This document shows, piece by piece, positions 43,178-51,272 of a DNA stretch of 64,000 bases. The DNA is taken from the NCBI RefSeq assembly GCF_031769195.1, contig NZ_JAVHNP010000002.1:1-64000 (forward strand), given 5' to 3'. Within the stretch, counting starts at the first letter, position 1, and every line of letters starts with the position of its first letter. Position numbers and translations under genes: made by a program. Under the pieces are notes generated by a model, which worked only from the letters and a program-made list of their open reading frames with translations, was not told the origin of the DNA and ran no database searches. Origin of the DNA: Vreelandella sp031769195. GTDB lineage: Bacteria > Pseudomonadota > Gammaproteobacteria > Pseudomonadales > Halomonadaceae.

Positions 43178-43672
43178 ATGTGGCATTGGTACGATAAAAG
43201 TGAGGAGTGGTTAGCTATCTTGCTGCTCGGCGGTACCTCTCTCACTATGTTTATTAGCTCAACCGCTAGAGCCGTAGGAAGTCCCTTCGCTGGTGGCGCT
43301 GAATTGGCACAATTCCTGTTTATCTGGACTGCGGTATTAGGCGCCGATATCACGCTGCGTCACGGTGGTCAGGTGCGTATTGACGCGCTAGTTATTCGGT
43401 TACCCGCTAAGTTGCAATTCATGATTACCAGTTTGTGTCTTGCGATGATGCTGTTTTTTTTAATTCTTCTCGCTTGGTATGGCTTCAGTTTAGCCACCTC
43501 AAACTGGCAGCGCCCAATGGGAGTGGCGGGGCTAAGTTATGGCTATATCACATTAGCACTTCCCGTTGGTGCTTTGCTGATGATGGTTTCATTGGTACGA
43601 CGTATATCCGCTAATGGTGTTATTGGTAGCTTAGTGGCTAACGATGGCGACATTAGGGAGGAATCTCTATGA
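43178..43672 (+). CDS. TRAP transporter small membrane subunit (DctQ family)
   Basis: 164 residues with four membrane helices (AILLLGGTSLTMFISS; ELAQFLFIWTAVLGAD; MITSLCLAMMLFFLILLAWY; YITLALPVGALLMMVSLV) and the typical LRHGGQVRIDAL loop. The open frame reaches back to 43073 overlapping dctP, but ATG 43178 with GAGG upstream begins at a normal DctQ N-terminus (MWHWYDKSEEW). The stop overlaps the DctM start by ATGA. Confidence 0.88.
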   Translation: MWHWYDKSEEWLAILLLGGTSLTMFISSTARAVGSPFAGGAELAQFLFIWTAVLGADITLRHGGQVRIDALVIRLPAKLQFMITSLCLAMMLFFLILLAWYGFSLATSNWQRPMGVAGLSYGYITLALPVGALLMMVSLVRRISANGVIGSLVANDGDIREESL

Positions 43673-44958
43673 CGGCCGCGCTATTACTAGGTTTTGGCCT
43701 GCTTCTTATGTCCATTGGCATGCCTGTCGCATTCGCTATTGGAATTGCGGGATTTTCTTACTTTTTGCTACCTGAAACATTCTTGCCAACGAGTATTGCC
43801 GTTCAACGAGTCGTCTCTTCGACACAATCCTTTCCGCTTTTGGCCGTTCCGCTGTTTATTTTTATTGGACATTTAATGAATGCCAGTGGCATTACTCCTC
43901 GCCTGGTTAATCTTTCTACGCTATTGGCGGGCTGGATGAGTGGTGGTTTGGCACAGGCAAGTATCGTTTTAAGTACGTTGATGGGTGGTGTGTCAGGCTC
44001 AGCAGTGGCCGATGCCGCTATGCAGTCCCGTGTGTTGGGGAAAAGCATGATCAAGGGTGGCTACTCTTCTGGATTTACAGGGGCGGTGCTGTCTATTGGT
44101 GGCTTAATTACGGCGACGATTCCACCCAGCATCGGTTTGATTCTGTATGGCTACCTTGGAGAAGTCTCGATAGGGCGACTATTCATCGCCGGGTTGGTCC
44201 CTGGTTTTTTATTGATGGTTGCGTTAATGGTGACGACTTACATTATGGCCAAACGACGCGGCTATCAGCCCGTCAGAGAGCACTTGCCTACTGGCTCAGA
44301 AGTCTTGAAGGCACTGCGAAGTAGTATCTGGGCCATACTCTTCCCCGTGTGGCTGTTGGTAGGTATCCGTTATGGACTGTTTACACCTTCCGAAGCAGGT
44401 GCGTTTGCCGTTGCTTATGCGCTGTTAGTGGGTTGTGTTATCCATCGGGTGATGGGGGTGAACGAAATCCTAAATGCCATGCGTGCCAGCGTGCGAGATA
44501 TTGGCATGATTATGCTCATTATTATGTTTTCGGGCATTATCGGTTATGTCGTCTCTTTTGAAAGAGTCCCGCAAACAATTGCTGAATTAACCCTAGGCGT
44601 GTTCTCCAGCCATATAACCTTACTGCTTACCGTCTCTTTGCTGTTGGTCTTTTTAGGCATGCTGCTTGAGGCTACTGTCGTGGTGATGTTGCTGACCCCC
44701 ATTTTAGTACCGGTTATTAAAACGGCTGGTATTGATCCTGTTCATTTCGGGCTGCTTATGATGACACTGGTCACTTTCGGCGGCATGACACCCCCGGTCG
44801 GTATTTCGATGTATACCGTATGCGGCATTTTACGCTGCTCGTTTTATGAGTATAGCCGTGAACTCCTGCCTTTCGCTTTTGCGGTCTTCGTAGTGGTACT
44901 GGGTATTCTTTTCTTCCCGGATATTGTTCTGTTTTTGCCCAACTTGTTACTTGGGTAG
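43669..44958 (+). CDS. TRAP transporter large membrane subunit (DctM family)
   Basis: 429 residues, twelve or so membrane helices. Typical DctM text: LLMSIGMPVAFAIGIAGF, VPLFIFIGHLMNASGI, GGVSGSAVADAAMQSRVLG, AVLSIGGLITATIPPSIGLI, and MLLEATVVVMLLTPILVPV, MTLVTFGGMTPPVGISMYTV towards the C-terminus. It forms the sodium-driven translocation channel with DctQ. Start coupled to dctQ by a 4-nt overlap; uxaC follows 37 bp downstream. Confidence 0.93.
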   Translation: MTAALLLGFGLLLMSIGMPVAFAIGIAGFSYFLLPETFLPTSIAVQRVVSSTQSFPLLAVPLFIFIGHLMNASGITPRLVNLSTLLAGWMSGGLAQASIVLSTLMGGVSGSAVADAAMQSRVLGKSMIKGGYSSGFTGAVLSIGGLITATIPPSIGLILYGYLGEVSIGRLFIAGLVPGFLLMVALMVTTYIMAKRRGYQPVREHLPTGSEVLKALRSSIWAILFPVWLLVGIRYGLFTPSEAGAFAVAYALLVGCVIHRVMGVNEILNAMRASVRDIGMIMLIIMFSGIIGYVVSFERVPQTIAELTLGVFSSHITLLLTVSLLLVFLGMLLEATVVVMLLTPILVPVIKTAGIDPVHFGLLMMTLVTFGGMTPPVGISMYTVCGILRCSFYEYSRELLPFAFAVFVVVLGILFFPDIVLFLPNLLLG

Positions 44959-44995
44959 AAGTTCCTATGAATGTCTCAATGACCAAGGAGTAACG

Positions 44996-46417
44996 ATGAA
45001 GTTTAACGACCATATTGAGTTCATAGGTGCAGACTTTTTATTGGAAAATGAAGCTGCCCGACGGCTCTATCATGAACATGCTGCTGTCATGCCGATTTGC
45101 GACTATCACTCGCACCTGGACCCACTTGAAATAGTTAACGACGTTCAATTTGATAACTTGACCCAACTTTGGCTCAAGGGGGATCACTATAAGTGGCGAG
45201 CCATGCGGTGCGCGGGTGTCGCAGAGCAGCGTATTACCGGGAACGTCAGTGATCGGGAGCGCTTTCAAGCATGGGCAGAAACCGTGCCGGATTGCTTGGG
45301 CAACCCTCTCTATCATTGGACCCACCTTGAATTGCGCGAGCCACTGGGGATCAACGATGTGCTTCTTTCGGCAGAAACGGCGGAGGAAGTGTGGCAGACC
45401 TCGCAGCAGCGGTTGGCAACGCCTCAGCTCAGTGCTCAAGGGATCTTAAAGCGCTTCAACGTGCGTACCATTTGTACCACGGATGACCCCACCGACAGCT
45501 TGGCCGACCACCAATGGCATGCAACCAGTGGGGCTGGCCCAACCATGCTGCCTACTTTCCGTGCCGACTTGGTACTCAAGATTGAGCAACCGGGTTTTAT
45601 CGATTATCTGGCAAAGCTCGAAGCGGCCAGCGGCCTGACTATTCAGCGCTTCGATGATTTATTGGCAGCTCTTTACCAACGATTGGAACATTTTGAGGAG
45701 GCAGGGTGCTGCCTTTCCGATCACAGCCTAGAAAAGCCAGTGTTTGTCGTACCACCTGCCGCCCATGAGCTTGATCGTATTCTGGAGCGAAGAAAGGGCG
45801 GGGAGGCGCTGAGCAGTGATGACGCCCACGGTTTTACCACGGCTGTTCTGTTATGGCTGGGCAAGGAGTATGCCCGTCGAGGCTGGGTCATGCAGCTCCA
45901 CATTGGTGCCTTGCGTGACTTAAGCCAGCGGGGGCGACGTGAGATAGGCGCGAACAGCGGCTTCGATGCCATTGGTGATACTACCTATGCCGAACCCTTG
46001 GCGGCGCTGTTGGACGCGCTCGATCAGGAACATCAGCTTCCACGTACCGTACTTTATAACCTCAACCCACGGGACAACGAGATGTTGGCGGGTCTTGCCG
46101 GTTCTTTTCAGGGGGATGGCATTCCCGGCAAGGTTCAGTTTGGTGCTGCCTGGTGGTTTAACGACCAGCGTGATGGCATGGAGCGGCAGTTAACGACCCA
46201 GATGCAGTTTGGTTTGTTGCGTCACTTCGTTGGCATGCTGACAGACTCACGCAGTCTTTTGTCCTTTTCCAGGCACGACTATTTCCGACGTATTTTTTGC
46301 CAGATGCTGGGGGCTCAGATGATGCGTGGTGAGCTACCTCGCGACGTGGATCGAGTCGGGGAAATGGTGCGCGCCGTTTGTTATGACAATGTGCAGCGCT
46401 ACCTCTTTGAGCGTTGA
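44996..46417 (+). CDS. uxaC: Glucuronate/galacturonate isomerase
   Basis: 473 residues, amidohydrolase-type UxaC. The metal-site opening CDYHSHLDP is near residue 35; FNVRTICTTDDPTDSL, MQLHIGALRD, TVLYNLNPRDNEMLAGL and the C-terminal LTDSRSLLSFSRHDYFRRIF are characteristic. It isomerises D-glucuronate to fructuronate (and galacturonate to tagaturonate). AAGGAG 7 nt before ATG 44996 fixes the start, although the frame is open to 44924 inside dctM. The following genes take the product through mannonate. Confidence 0.95.
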   Translation: MKFNDHIEFIGADFLLENEAARRLYHEHAAVMPICDYHSHLDPLEIVNDVQFDNLTQLWLKGDHYKWRAMRCAGVAEQRITGNVSDRERFQAWAETVPDCLGNPLYHWTHLELREPLGINDVLLSAETAEEVWQTSQQRLATPQLSAQGILKRFNVRTICTTDDPTDSLADHQWHATSGAGPTMLPTFRADLVLKIEQPGFIDYLAKLEAASGLTIQRFDDLLAALYQRLEHFEEAGCCLSDHSLEKPVFVVPPAAHELDRILERRKGGEALSSDDAHGFTTAVLLWLGKEYARRGWVMQLHIGALRDLSQRGRREIGANSGFDAIGDTTYAEPLAALLDALDQEHQLPRTVLYNLNPRDNEMLAGLAGSFQGDGIPGKVQFGAAWWFNDQRDGMERQLTTQMQFGLLRHFVGMLTDSRSLLSFSRHDYFRRIFCQMLGAQMMRGELPRDVDRVGEMVRAVCYDNVQRYLFER

Positions 46418-46444
46418 TTACCTTCTACTCTTCGTAATGGAATA

Positions 46445-47659
46445 ATGATGATTATAAGTGACGCTTATTTAATTGTTACGTCGCCAGGACGTAACTTTGT
46501 AACACTCAAAATTATTACTGAATCCGGTGTTTACGGTATTGGTGACGCGACGCTGAATGGGCGTGAGCTGGCAGTGGTGGCTTACCTGGAAGAGCATGTT
46601 CTACCGGCGCTGATTGGCCGTGATGCAAGCCGAATTGAAGATATATGGCACTTTCTTTATCGCGGTGCTTACTGGCGGCGTGGGCCTGTCACTATGTCGG
46701 CTATCGCGGCGGTCGACTTAGCCCTTTGGGATATCAAGGCCAAGGTGGCAGGGTTGCCGCTCTATCAGTTACTGGGTGGGAAAAGCCGTGAGCGAGTGAT
46801 GACCTATGCTCACTGTACTGGCAAGGATATTGATGCTTGTCTCAGCGAGGTAGAGAAACATGTGAAGCTGGGCTATCGCGCGGTCAGAGTGCAAGCAGGT
46901 GTTCCGGGTATTCCTACCACGTATGGCGTGACCAAGAAGGACGGAGAGCGCTATGAGCCCGCCGATGCAGAATTGCCCAGTGAGAATGTCTGGAGTACCG
47001 AAAAGTATTTGAACCACGTGCCCAAGCTATTCGAGGCAGTGCGGGAGCAGTTCGGTGCCGACATCCATGTCCTGCACGACGTTCACCACCGTTTGACGCC
47101 CATTGAAGCCGCGCGTCTAGCGAAAGAAGTAGAACCCTACCATCTGTTTTGGCTGGAAGATTGTGTGCCCGCAGAGAATCAGGAAAGCTTTCGGCTCATT
47201 CGCCAGCACTCCACCACGCCATTAGCAGTGGGGGAGGTGTTCAATTCAATTCATGACTATCGCGAGCTGTTGGAAGCACAGCTGATTGACTATATTCGTA
47301 CGCCGCTGAGTCATGGCGGTGGCATTACTCACATGCGCAGAATCGCTGATCTTGCGTCGCTTTACCATGTCCGTACGGGCTTTCATGGGGCCACGGATCT
47401 ATCACCGGTATGCCTGGGTGCCGCTATTCATTTCGATACGTGGGTGCCTAATTTCGGTATTCAGGAACATATGCCCCACGAGGCAGTGGTAGATACCGTT
47501 TTCTCGCATGACTACCAGTTTGTCGATGGGCACTTCATTGTCGGTGAAACACCGGGGCACGGGGTGGATATTGATGAAACGCTGGCCAAACAATACCCCT
47601 ATAAACGTGCCAGCCTTCCGGTGAATCGCCTGGAAGATGGTACGTTGTGGCACTGGTAG
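46445..47659 (+). CDS. manD: D-mannonate dehydratase, enolase superfamily (ManD/RspA type)
   Basis: 404 residues. The N-terminal capping domain has VTLKIITESGVYGIGDATL. The barrel domain follows, with AIAAVDLALWDIKAKVAGLP, the ManD-specific VPGIPTTYGV loop region, HDVHHRLTP, metal-ligand WLEDCVPAENQ, GEVFNSIHDY and GFHGATDLSPVCL. ManD converts D-mannonate to 2-keto-3-deoxygluconate. High-activity ManDs are typically found with uronate genes, and lying between uxaC and uxuB here it evidently replaces UxuA. The start is the first of two ATGs; the ribosome site is weak. Confidence 0.92.
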   Translation: MMIISDAYLIVTSPGRNFVTLKIITESGVYGIGDATLNGRELAVVAYLEEHVLPALIGRDASRIEDIWHFLYRGAYWRRGPVTMSAIAAVDLALWDIKAKVAGLPLYQLLGGKSRERVMTYAHCTGKDIDACLSEVEKHVKLGYRAVRVQAGVPGIPTTYGVTKKDGERYEPADAELPSENVWSTEKYLNHVPKLFEAVREQFGADIHVLHDVHHRLTPIEAARLAKEVEPYHLFWLEDCVPAENQESFRLIRQHSTTPLAVGEVFNSIHDYRELLEAQLIDYIRTPLSHGGGITHMRRIADLASLYHVRTGFHGATDLSPVCLGAAIHFDTWVPNFGIQEHMPHEAVVDTVFSHDYQFVDGHFIVGETPGHGVDIDETLAKQYPYKRASLPVNRLEDGTLWHW

Positions 47660-47668
47660 GAGCTAACG

Positions 47669-49144
47669 ATGCCAAGCGTTGAGTCTATATCTGCAGCTCC
47701 ACCATCGAGCCAGGTGGCCATTGTTCATCTCGGACTTGGTGCATTTCATCGTGCCCATCAGGCGGTGTACCTAGAGCGTTACCGTCAGCGCAGCGGTGAT
47801 GCTGGGTGGGGCGTGTGTAGCGTTAATTTGCGTTCTAGTATTGGGCTAGTCGATGATCTTGCTGCGGCAGGGTATCGCTATCATGTCGCGGAGTACGCCA
47901 ACAGGCAACACCTTACACTGCGTGAAATAGGGGTGATCGAAGAGACCCTCTTTTCTGGCTGTGATAACGCAGGCGACTGGGGCCGTGATAGGGACGCGTT
48001 ATTGGCACGATTGGCCTCTGCAGACACCCGTATCGTTACTTTGACGGTCACCGAAAAGGGCTATTTTCTTAACCCGGCGAGCGGTGAGTTAAGAAGTGAT
48101 GATTCGATGATCATGGACGATATCGACTCTCCGCAACAGCCCCGAACCGCGCCTGGATTGTTGGTGGAAGCGTTAGCACGGCGGCGTGAGGCGGGGATTC
48201 CTCCCTTTACAGTGCTCTCTTGCGACAACATGCCCGACAACGGAACGCGTACACGGCAGGCGATAGTGCAATTGGCCGAGTACCGCGATCCGACGCTGGC
48301 CCGCTGGATTGCCGATGAGGTGGCCTTTCCCTGCAGTATGGTCGATCGCATTGTGCCTGCTATGACGGATGCAGACTTTGAGCGTTTGGCGGCGCTGGGA
48401 ATACCTGATGCCAATGCCGTGGTGTGTGAAGCCTTCTCCCAGTGGGTGGTTGAAGACCACTTTCCCCAGGGGCGGCCAAACTGGGAAGCAGAAGGGGTGG
48501 AAATGGTGGCCGATGTGGCCCCTTTTGAAACCATGAAGCTGCGCATGTTGAACGGCAGTCATTCACTGCTTGCTTATCTTGGTGCACTGGCAGGCATTGA
48601 GACGGTTGTTGACGGTATTCATCAAGCCGAACTGCGCACACTGTTGCGTCGCTACATGCTTGAGGAAGCCGCACCGACACTCGATATGCCCGAGGGTATC
48701 GACTTAGTGGCTTATGCCGACTCGCTATTGGCGCGCTTCGCCAATGATAGTTTGCGTCACCGCCTGCAGCAAATTGCCATGGATGGCAGCCAGAAGCTTC
48801 CGCAGCGATGGTTGTCGGGTACGCTGGAGCGCTCTATTACTGGCCAACCCTCACCTTGTGTGGCACTCGGCATGGCGGCCTGGATTCGTTATACCGCAGG
48901 TGAAGATCTCCAGGGTAATCGCTACACGGTCGATGACCCGTTGGCCAAGCGCTTTGCGCAATTGCATCAGATGCATGATGCCAGCAACCGTTCAGACGCG
49001 GGGGCGCTGGTAACCGCCTTCTTAGCCATGGACGATGTCGTGCCCAGCGAACTGGCTAAAAACGACGAGTTCGCACAGGCGGTGACGTCGGCCTATCACG
49101 CTCTGACCCAGAAGGGCCTTAGCGAGGCGTTAGCGGCGCTATAA
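47669..49144 (+). CDS. uxuB: Fructuronate reductase (mannitol dehydrogenase family)
   Basis: 491 residues, the length of long-chain mannitol dehydrogenases. Seen: VAIVHLGLGAFHRAHQAVYL (nucleotide-binding start), TVLSCDNMPDNGTRTRQAI, FPCSMVDRIVPA, and the catalytic MKLRMLNGSHSLLAYLGAL with its Lys/Asn/His. In this context it reduces fructuronate to mannonate for ManD. AGGAG lies 8 nt before the ATG. It is the last gene of the hexuronate cluster, followed by a strong terminator. Mannitol or tagaturonate specificity cannot be excluded from sequence alone. Confidence 0.9.
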   Translation: MPSVESISAAPPSSQVAIVHLGLGAFHRAHQAVYLERYRQRSGDAGWGVCSVNLRSSIGLVDDLAAAGYRYHVAEYANRQHLTLREIGVIEETLFSGCDNAGDWGRDRDALLARLASADTRIVTLTVTEKGYFLNPASGELRSDDSMIMDDIDSPQQPRTAPGLLVEALARRREAGIPPFTVLSCDNMPDNGTRTRQAIVQLAEYRDPTLARWIADEVAFPCSMVDRIVPAMTDADFERLAALGIPDANAVVCEAFSQWVVEDHFPQGRPNWEAEGVEMVADVAPFETMKLRMLNGSHSLLAYLGALAGIETVVDGIHQAELRTLLRRYMLEEAAPTLDMPEGIDLVAYADSLLARFANDSLRHRLQQIAMDGSQKLPQRWLSGTLERSITGQPSPCVALGMAAWIRYTAGEDLQGNRYTVDDPLAKRFAQLHQMHDASNRSDAGALVTAFLAMDDVVPSELAKNDEFAQAVTSAYHALTQKGLSEALAAL

Positions 49145-49161
49145 GTTCTTTAGTACCAAGC

Positions 49162-49208
49162 AAAGCCCCACGATTGAGGTGTCAGTTCACAATCGTGGGG
49201 CTTTTTTT
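49162..49208 (+). terminator. Intrinsic terminator of the hexuronate cluster
   Basis: A 15-bp perfect stem (AAAGCCCCACGATTG with CAATCGTGGGGCTTT, arms 49162-49176 and 49190-49204) and 13-nt loop, ending in seven T. Its 5' A-stretch could also serve the convergent symporter gene. Confidence 0.95.
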
Positions 49209-49223
49209 ACAGCTTTTTGGCGG

Positions 49224-50723
49224 TTAGCGAGTCGTTGAGGTCGCTTCAGCGCTGGTGAGCGTTGGCTCTGGCACTTGCTCCATGCGCTGGCGTTCTTGGT
49301 CAAGAATTGCCAGTGCCTGGTCAGGGGAGACCTGCGAGGCCGGTGTCAGAAGGCTCACAACGATCCCGGCCACCAGTGCAGCGAGAACGGCAGGGATGCT
49401 GGGATTGCCCCAGAAAGATGTCCAATCGCTGTTGGCGATAATGATCAAGGAAGTGGCGGAGGCACATAGCAGTGTGGCAATGGCACCCTGCCAGTTGTAG
49501 CGTGGCCAGAAGCGCCCCAGCATGGCGCTCACAAACAGTCCTGACAGAATCGTCGAGATCATGCGGGTGATGTAGGTAATTACGTTGTCCGAGGCAAGCG
49601 CGAACAGCAGTGCTAAACCAATGGTGGCCACCAGGGCGATCCGTGAGAAGCGCACCACGTTGCGGGCTGACGGGGTGCGGCCCGTGGAGAGTACATAGAG
49701 GTCTCGGATCAGCGTGGACACACCGGCGATGGCGTCGGAGCTTGCGCTCGACATGGTCGCAGAGAGGCCTGCTACCAACAGCAGTAGCCCCAATCCTAAT
49801 GGCATGATTTCCGTCGCCAGGAAGGGAAAGGCGTAGTTGCTATTCTCAAGCCCTGGATTGAGAGCGTGGGTGGCCATGCCGATAATGGCAGGAATGATTG
49901 AGAACCCGAGATAAAGAACACCCGTGATCAAGAACGAACGACGTACCGAACCGACGGATTCGCCGGAATAGATCCGCTGCCGAAACGAAGGCGTTGCCAG
50001 CACGCCAATCGCAATGACAGCGGCTAGAGACAATGCCGGCAGTGCACCAATCTGACCAATGCCTAGAAAACTGATGGCACCTGCGTCCATACCTGCAGTA
50101 AGCCCTGAGAAACCGCCCACTTCCACCAGTGCCAGCGCGGCCATCAAAATAAAGCCTGCAAAGAGCACGATGGCTTGAATGGTGTCGGTCCAGATGACCG
50201 CAAAGTAGCCGCCCACCACGCAGTAAATGCCAAAGCCCAGTGCCACCAGAATACGTGCCGTGGTCAGGTCGATACCCGCCATCCAGGAGAGGTACAGGCC
50301 ACCGCCAAGAATATGGGCACCGAGCCAGCCAATGCAGGCGATATAGATGAGAAGCGCAACAATGTTACGCACTAACCGATTCGCGCCAACGTAATAGGCC
50401 AGCTCTTCACTCATCGTCATGAAGCGAAGTTTACGCACAGGGGCAAAGCAGACGGCGAGTAGAAGCACCCCAATGGCACCACCGATACCGTAGAGCGCCC
50501 CCGCCCAGCCATTTGCATAACCAAAGCCAACGGCCCCCATGCTGGAACCGGTACCCACCATTGTGGCGACCGTGGTGCCCACGGTGAGAAACAGGGGAAC
50601 ACTTCGCCCGCCAAGCAAAAAGTCGTCACCGCTGCCACGTTTATGTCGTGACACCCACCATCCAAAGACGATCATGGCGATAATATAGAGCACAAAGGCG
50701 GCAAGGAATATTTGACTGTTCAT
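49224..50723 (-). CDS. Sodium:solute symporter (SSS family)
   Basis: 499 residues with about thirteen membrane helices. SSS features: FLLGGRSVPLFLTVGTTVAT near the N-terminus, GTGSSMGAVGFGYANGWAGA, GGYFAVIWTDTIQAIVLFAG, and the Na+-site helix LGLGLLLLVAGLSATMSSAS (SSASSDAIAG). The substrate is probably an amino-acid derivative or carboxylate. The gene follows ridA in a leftward set also containing a D-aminoacylase gene, which suggests uptake of N-acyl- or D-amino acids. AGAGG precedes the ATG. A structured 156-bp gap separates it from ridA. Confidence 0.9.
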   Translation of the reverse strand: MNSQIFLAAFVLYIIAMIVFGWWVSRHKRGSGDDFLLGGRSVPLFLTVGTTVATMVGTGSSMGAVGFGYANGWAGALYGIGGAIGVLLLAVCFAPVRKLRFMTMSEELAYYVGANRLVRNIVALLIYIACIGWLGAHILGGGLYLSWMAGIDLTTARILVALGFGIYCVVGGYFAVIWTDTIQAIVLFAGFILMAALALVEVGGFSGLTAGMDAGAISFLGIGQIGALPALSLAAVIAIGVLATPSFRQRIYSGESVGSVRRSFLITGVLYLGFSIIPAIIGMATHALNPGLENSNYAFPFLATEIMPLGLGLLLLVAGLSATMSSASSDAIAGVSTLIRDLYVLSTGRTPSARNVVRFSRIALVATIGLALLFALASDNVITYITRMISTILSGLFVSAMLGRFWPRYNWQGAIATLLCASATSLIIIANSDWTSFWGNPSIPAVLAALVAGIVVSLLTPASQVSPDQALAILDQERQRMEQVPEPTLTSAEATSTTR

Positions 50724-50747
50724 GGTAACCTCTTATCGTTGTTTATC

Positions 50748-50858
50748 CGGCCGTTGCCGCGGCCGATAGGTAGGCAATGGAAGCGATTGCCGCGGGACTT
50801 TTATCGTGATCAAGCGGCAATCTGGCGCCGCACCCTTGCCGGGGTGCGGCGCTTTTTT
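50748..50858 (+). ncRNA. Candidate small RNA or structured leader with terminator-like end
   Basis: Three consecutive stem-loops between ridA and the symporter gene: CGGCCG/CGGCCG (50748-50753/50760-50765, loop TTGCCG), GATTGCCGC/GCGGCAATC (50785-50793/50814-50822), and an 11-bp stem GCGCCGCACCC/GGGTGCGGCGC (50825-50835/50842-50852, loop TTGCCG) ending in six T on the plus strand. The T-run orientation fits a plus-strand transcript, yet both neighbouring genes are on the minus strand and no plus-strand gene is seen. It could be a small RNA, a barrier against antisense transcription, or a leader structure of the symporter mRNA. Confidence 0.4.
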
Positions 50859-50879
50859 GAGGTGCTGCTGTTGCGGTGC

Positions 50880-51272
50880 CTAGACGCGATCAGCTCGGTA
50901 ACACTTCACATCGACTTCTACTTTGCAATCCACGACTAAGTCTTGAACGCTGCAAATACGAGCCGGTGGGTTGTCGCCGAAGATTTCTTTGAAGACCTTG
51001 TTGAAAGACGTGAAATAGCGGGCATCGGTCAACACCGTAGTGACATGCACAACGTCTTCGACGCCATATCCTGCCTCTTGCATGATGGCCAAGCAGTTAT
51101 CGAAGGCGAGGCGGGTCTGCTTAACAATGCCGCCCTCCACGACTTCACCATCGGTCATAGGTGTTTGTCCTGATACGTATAGCCAACCACCGGCCTCGAC
51201 AGCGCGGGCAAACGGCAGTTTTTGACCGCCAGTACCTACACCGCCTTCAGTTCCATAACGTGTGATGCTCAT
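50880..51272 (-). CDS. RidA/YjgF-family enamine/imine deaminase
   Basis: 130 residues, a single RidA domain: LPFARAVEAGGWLYVSGQTP, VEGGIVKQTRLAFDNCLAIM, VVHVTTVLTDARYFTSFNKV, and the ligand-arginine end NPPARICSVQDLVVDCKVEV. RidA proteins hydrolyse reactive enamines and imines released by PLP enzymes. The start overlaps the deacylase stop (ATGA) with CAGGAG inside that gene, so the two are translationally coupled. Its job is probably to clear 2-aminoacrylate-type products of D-amino-acid breakdown in this module. Confidence 0.9.
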   Translation of the reverse strand: MSITRYGTEGGVGTGGQKLPFARAVEAGGWLYVSGQTPMTDGEVVEGGIVKQTRLAFDNCLAIMQEAGYGVEDVVHVTTVLTDARYFTSFNKVFKEIFGDNPPARICSVQDLVVDCKVEVDVKCYRADRV

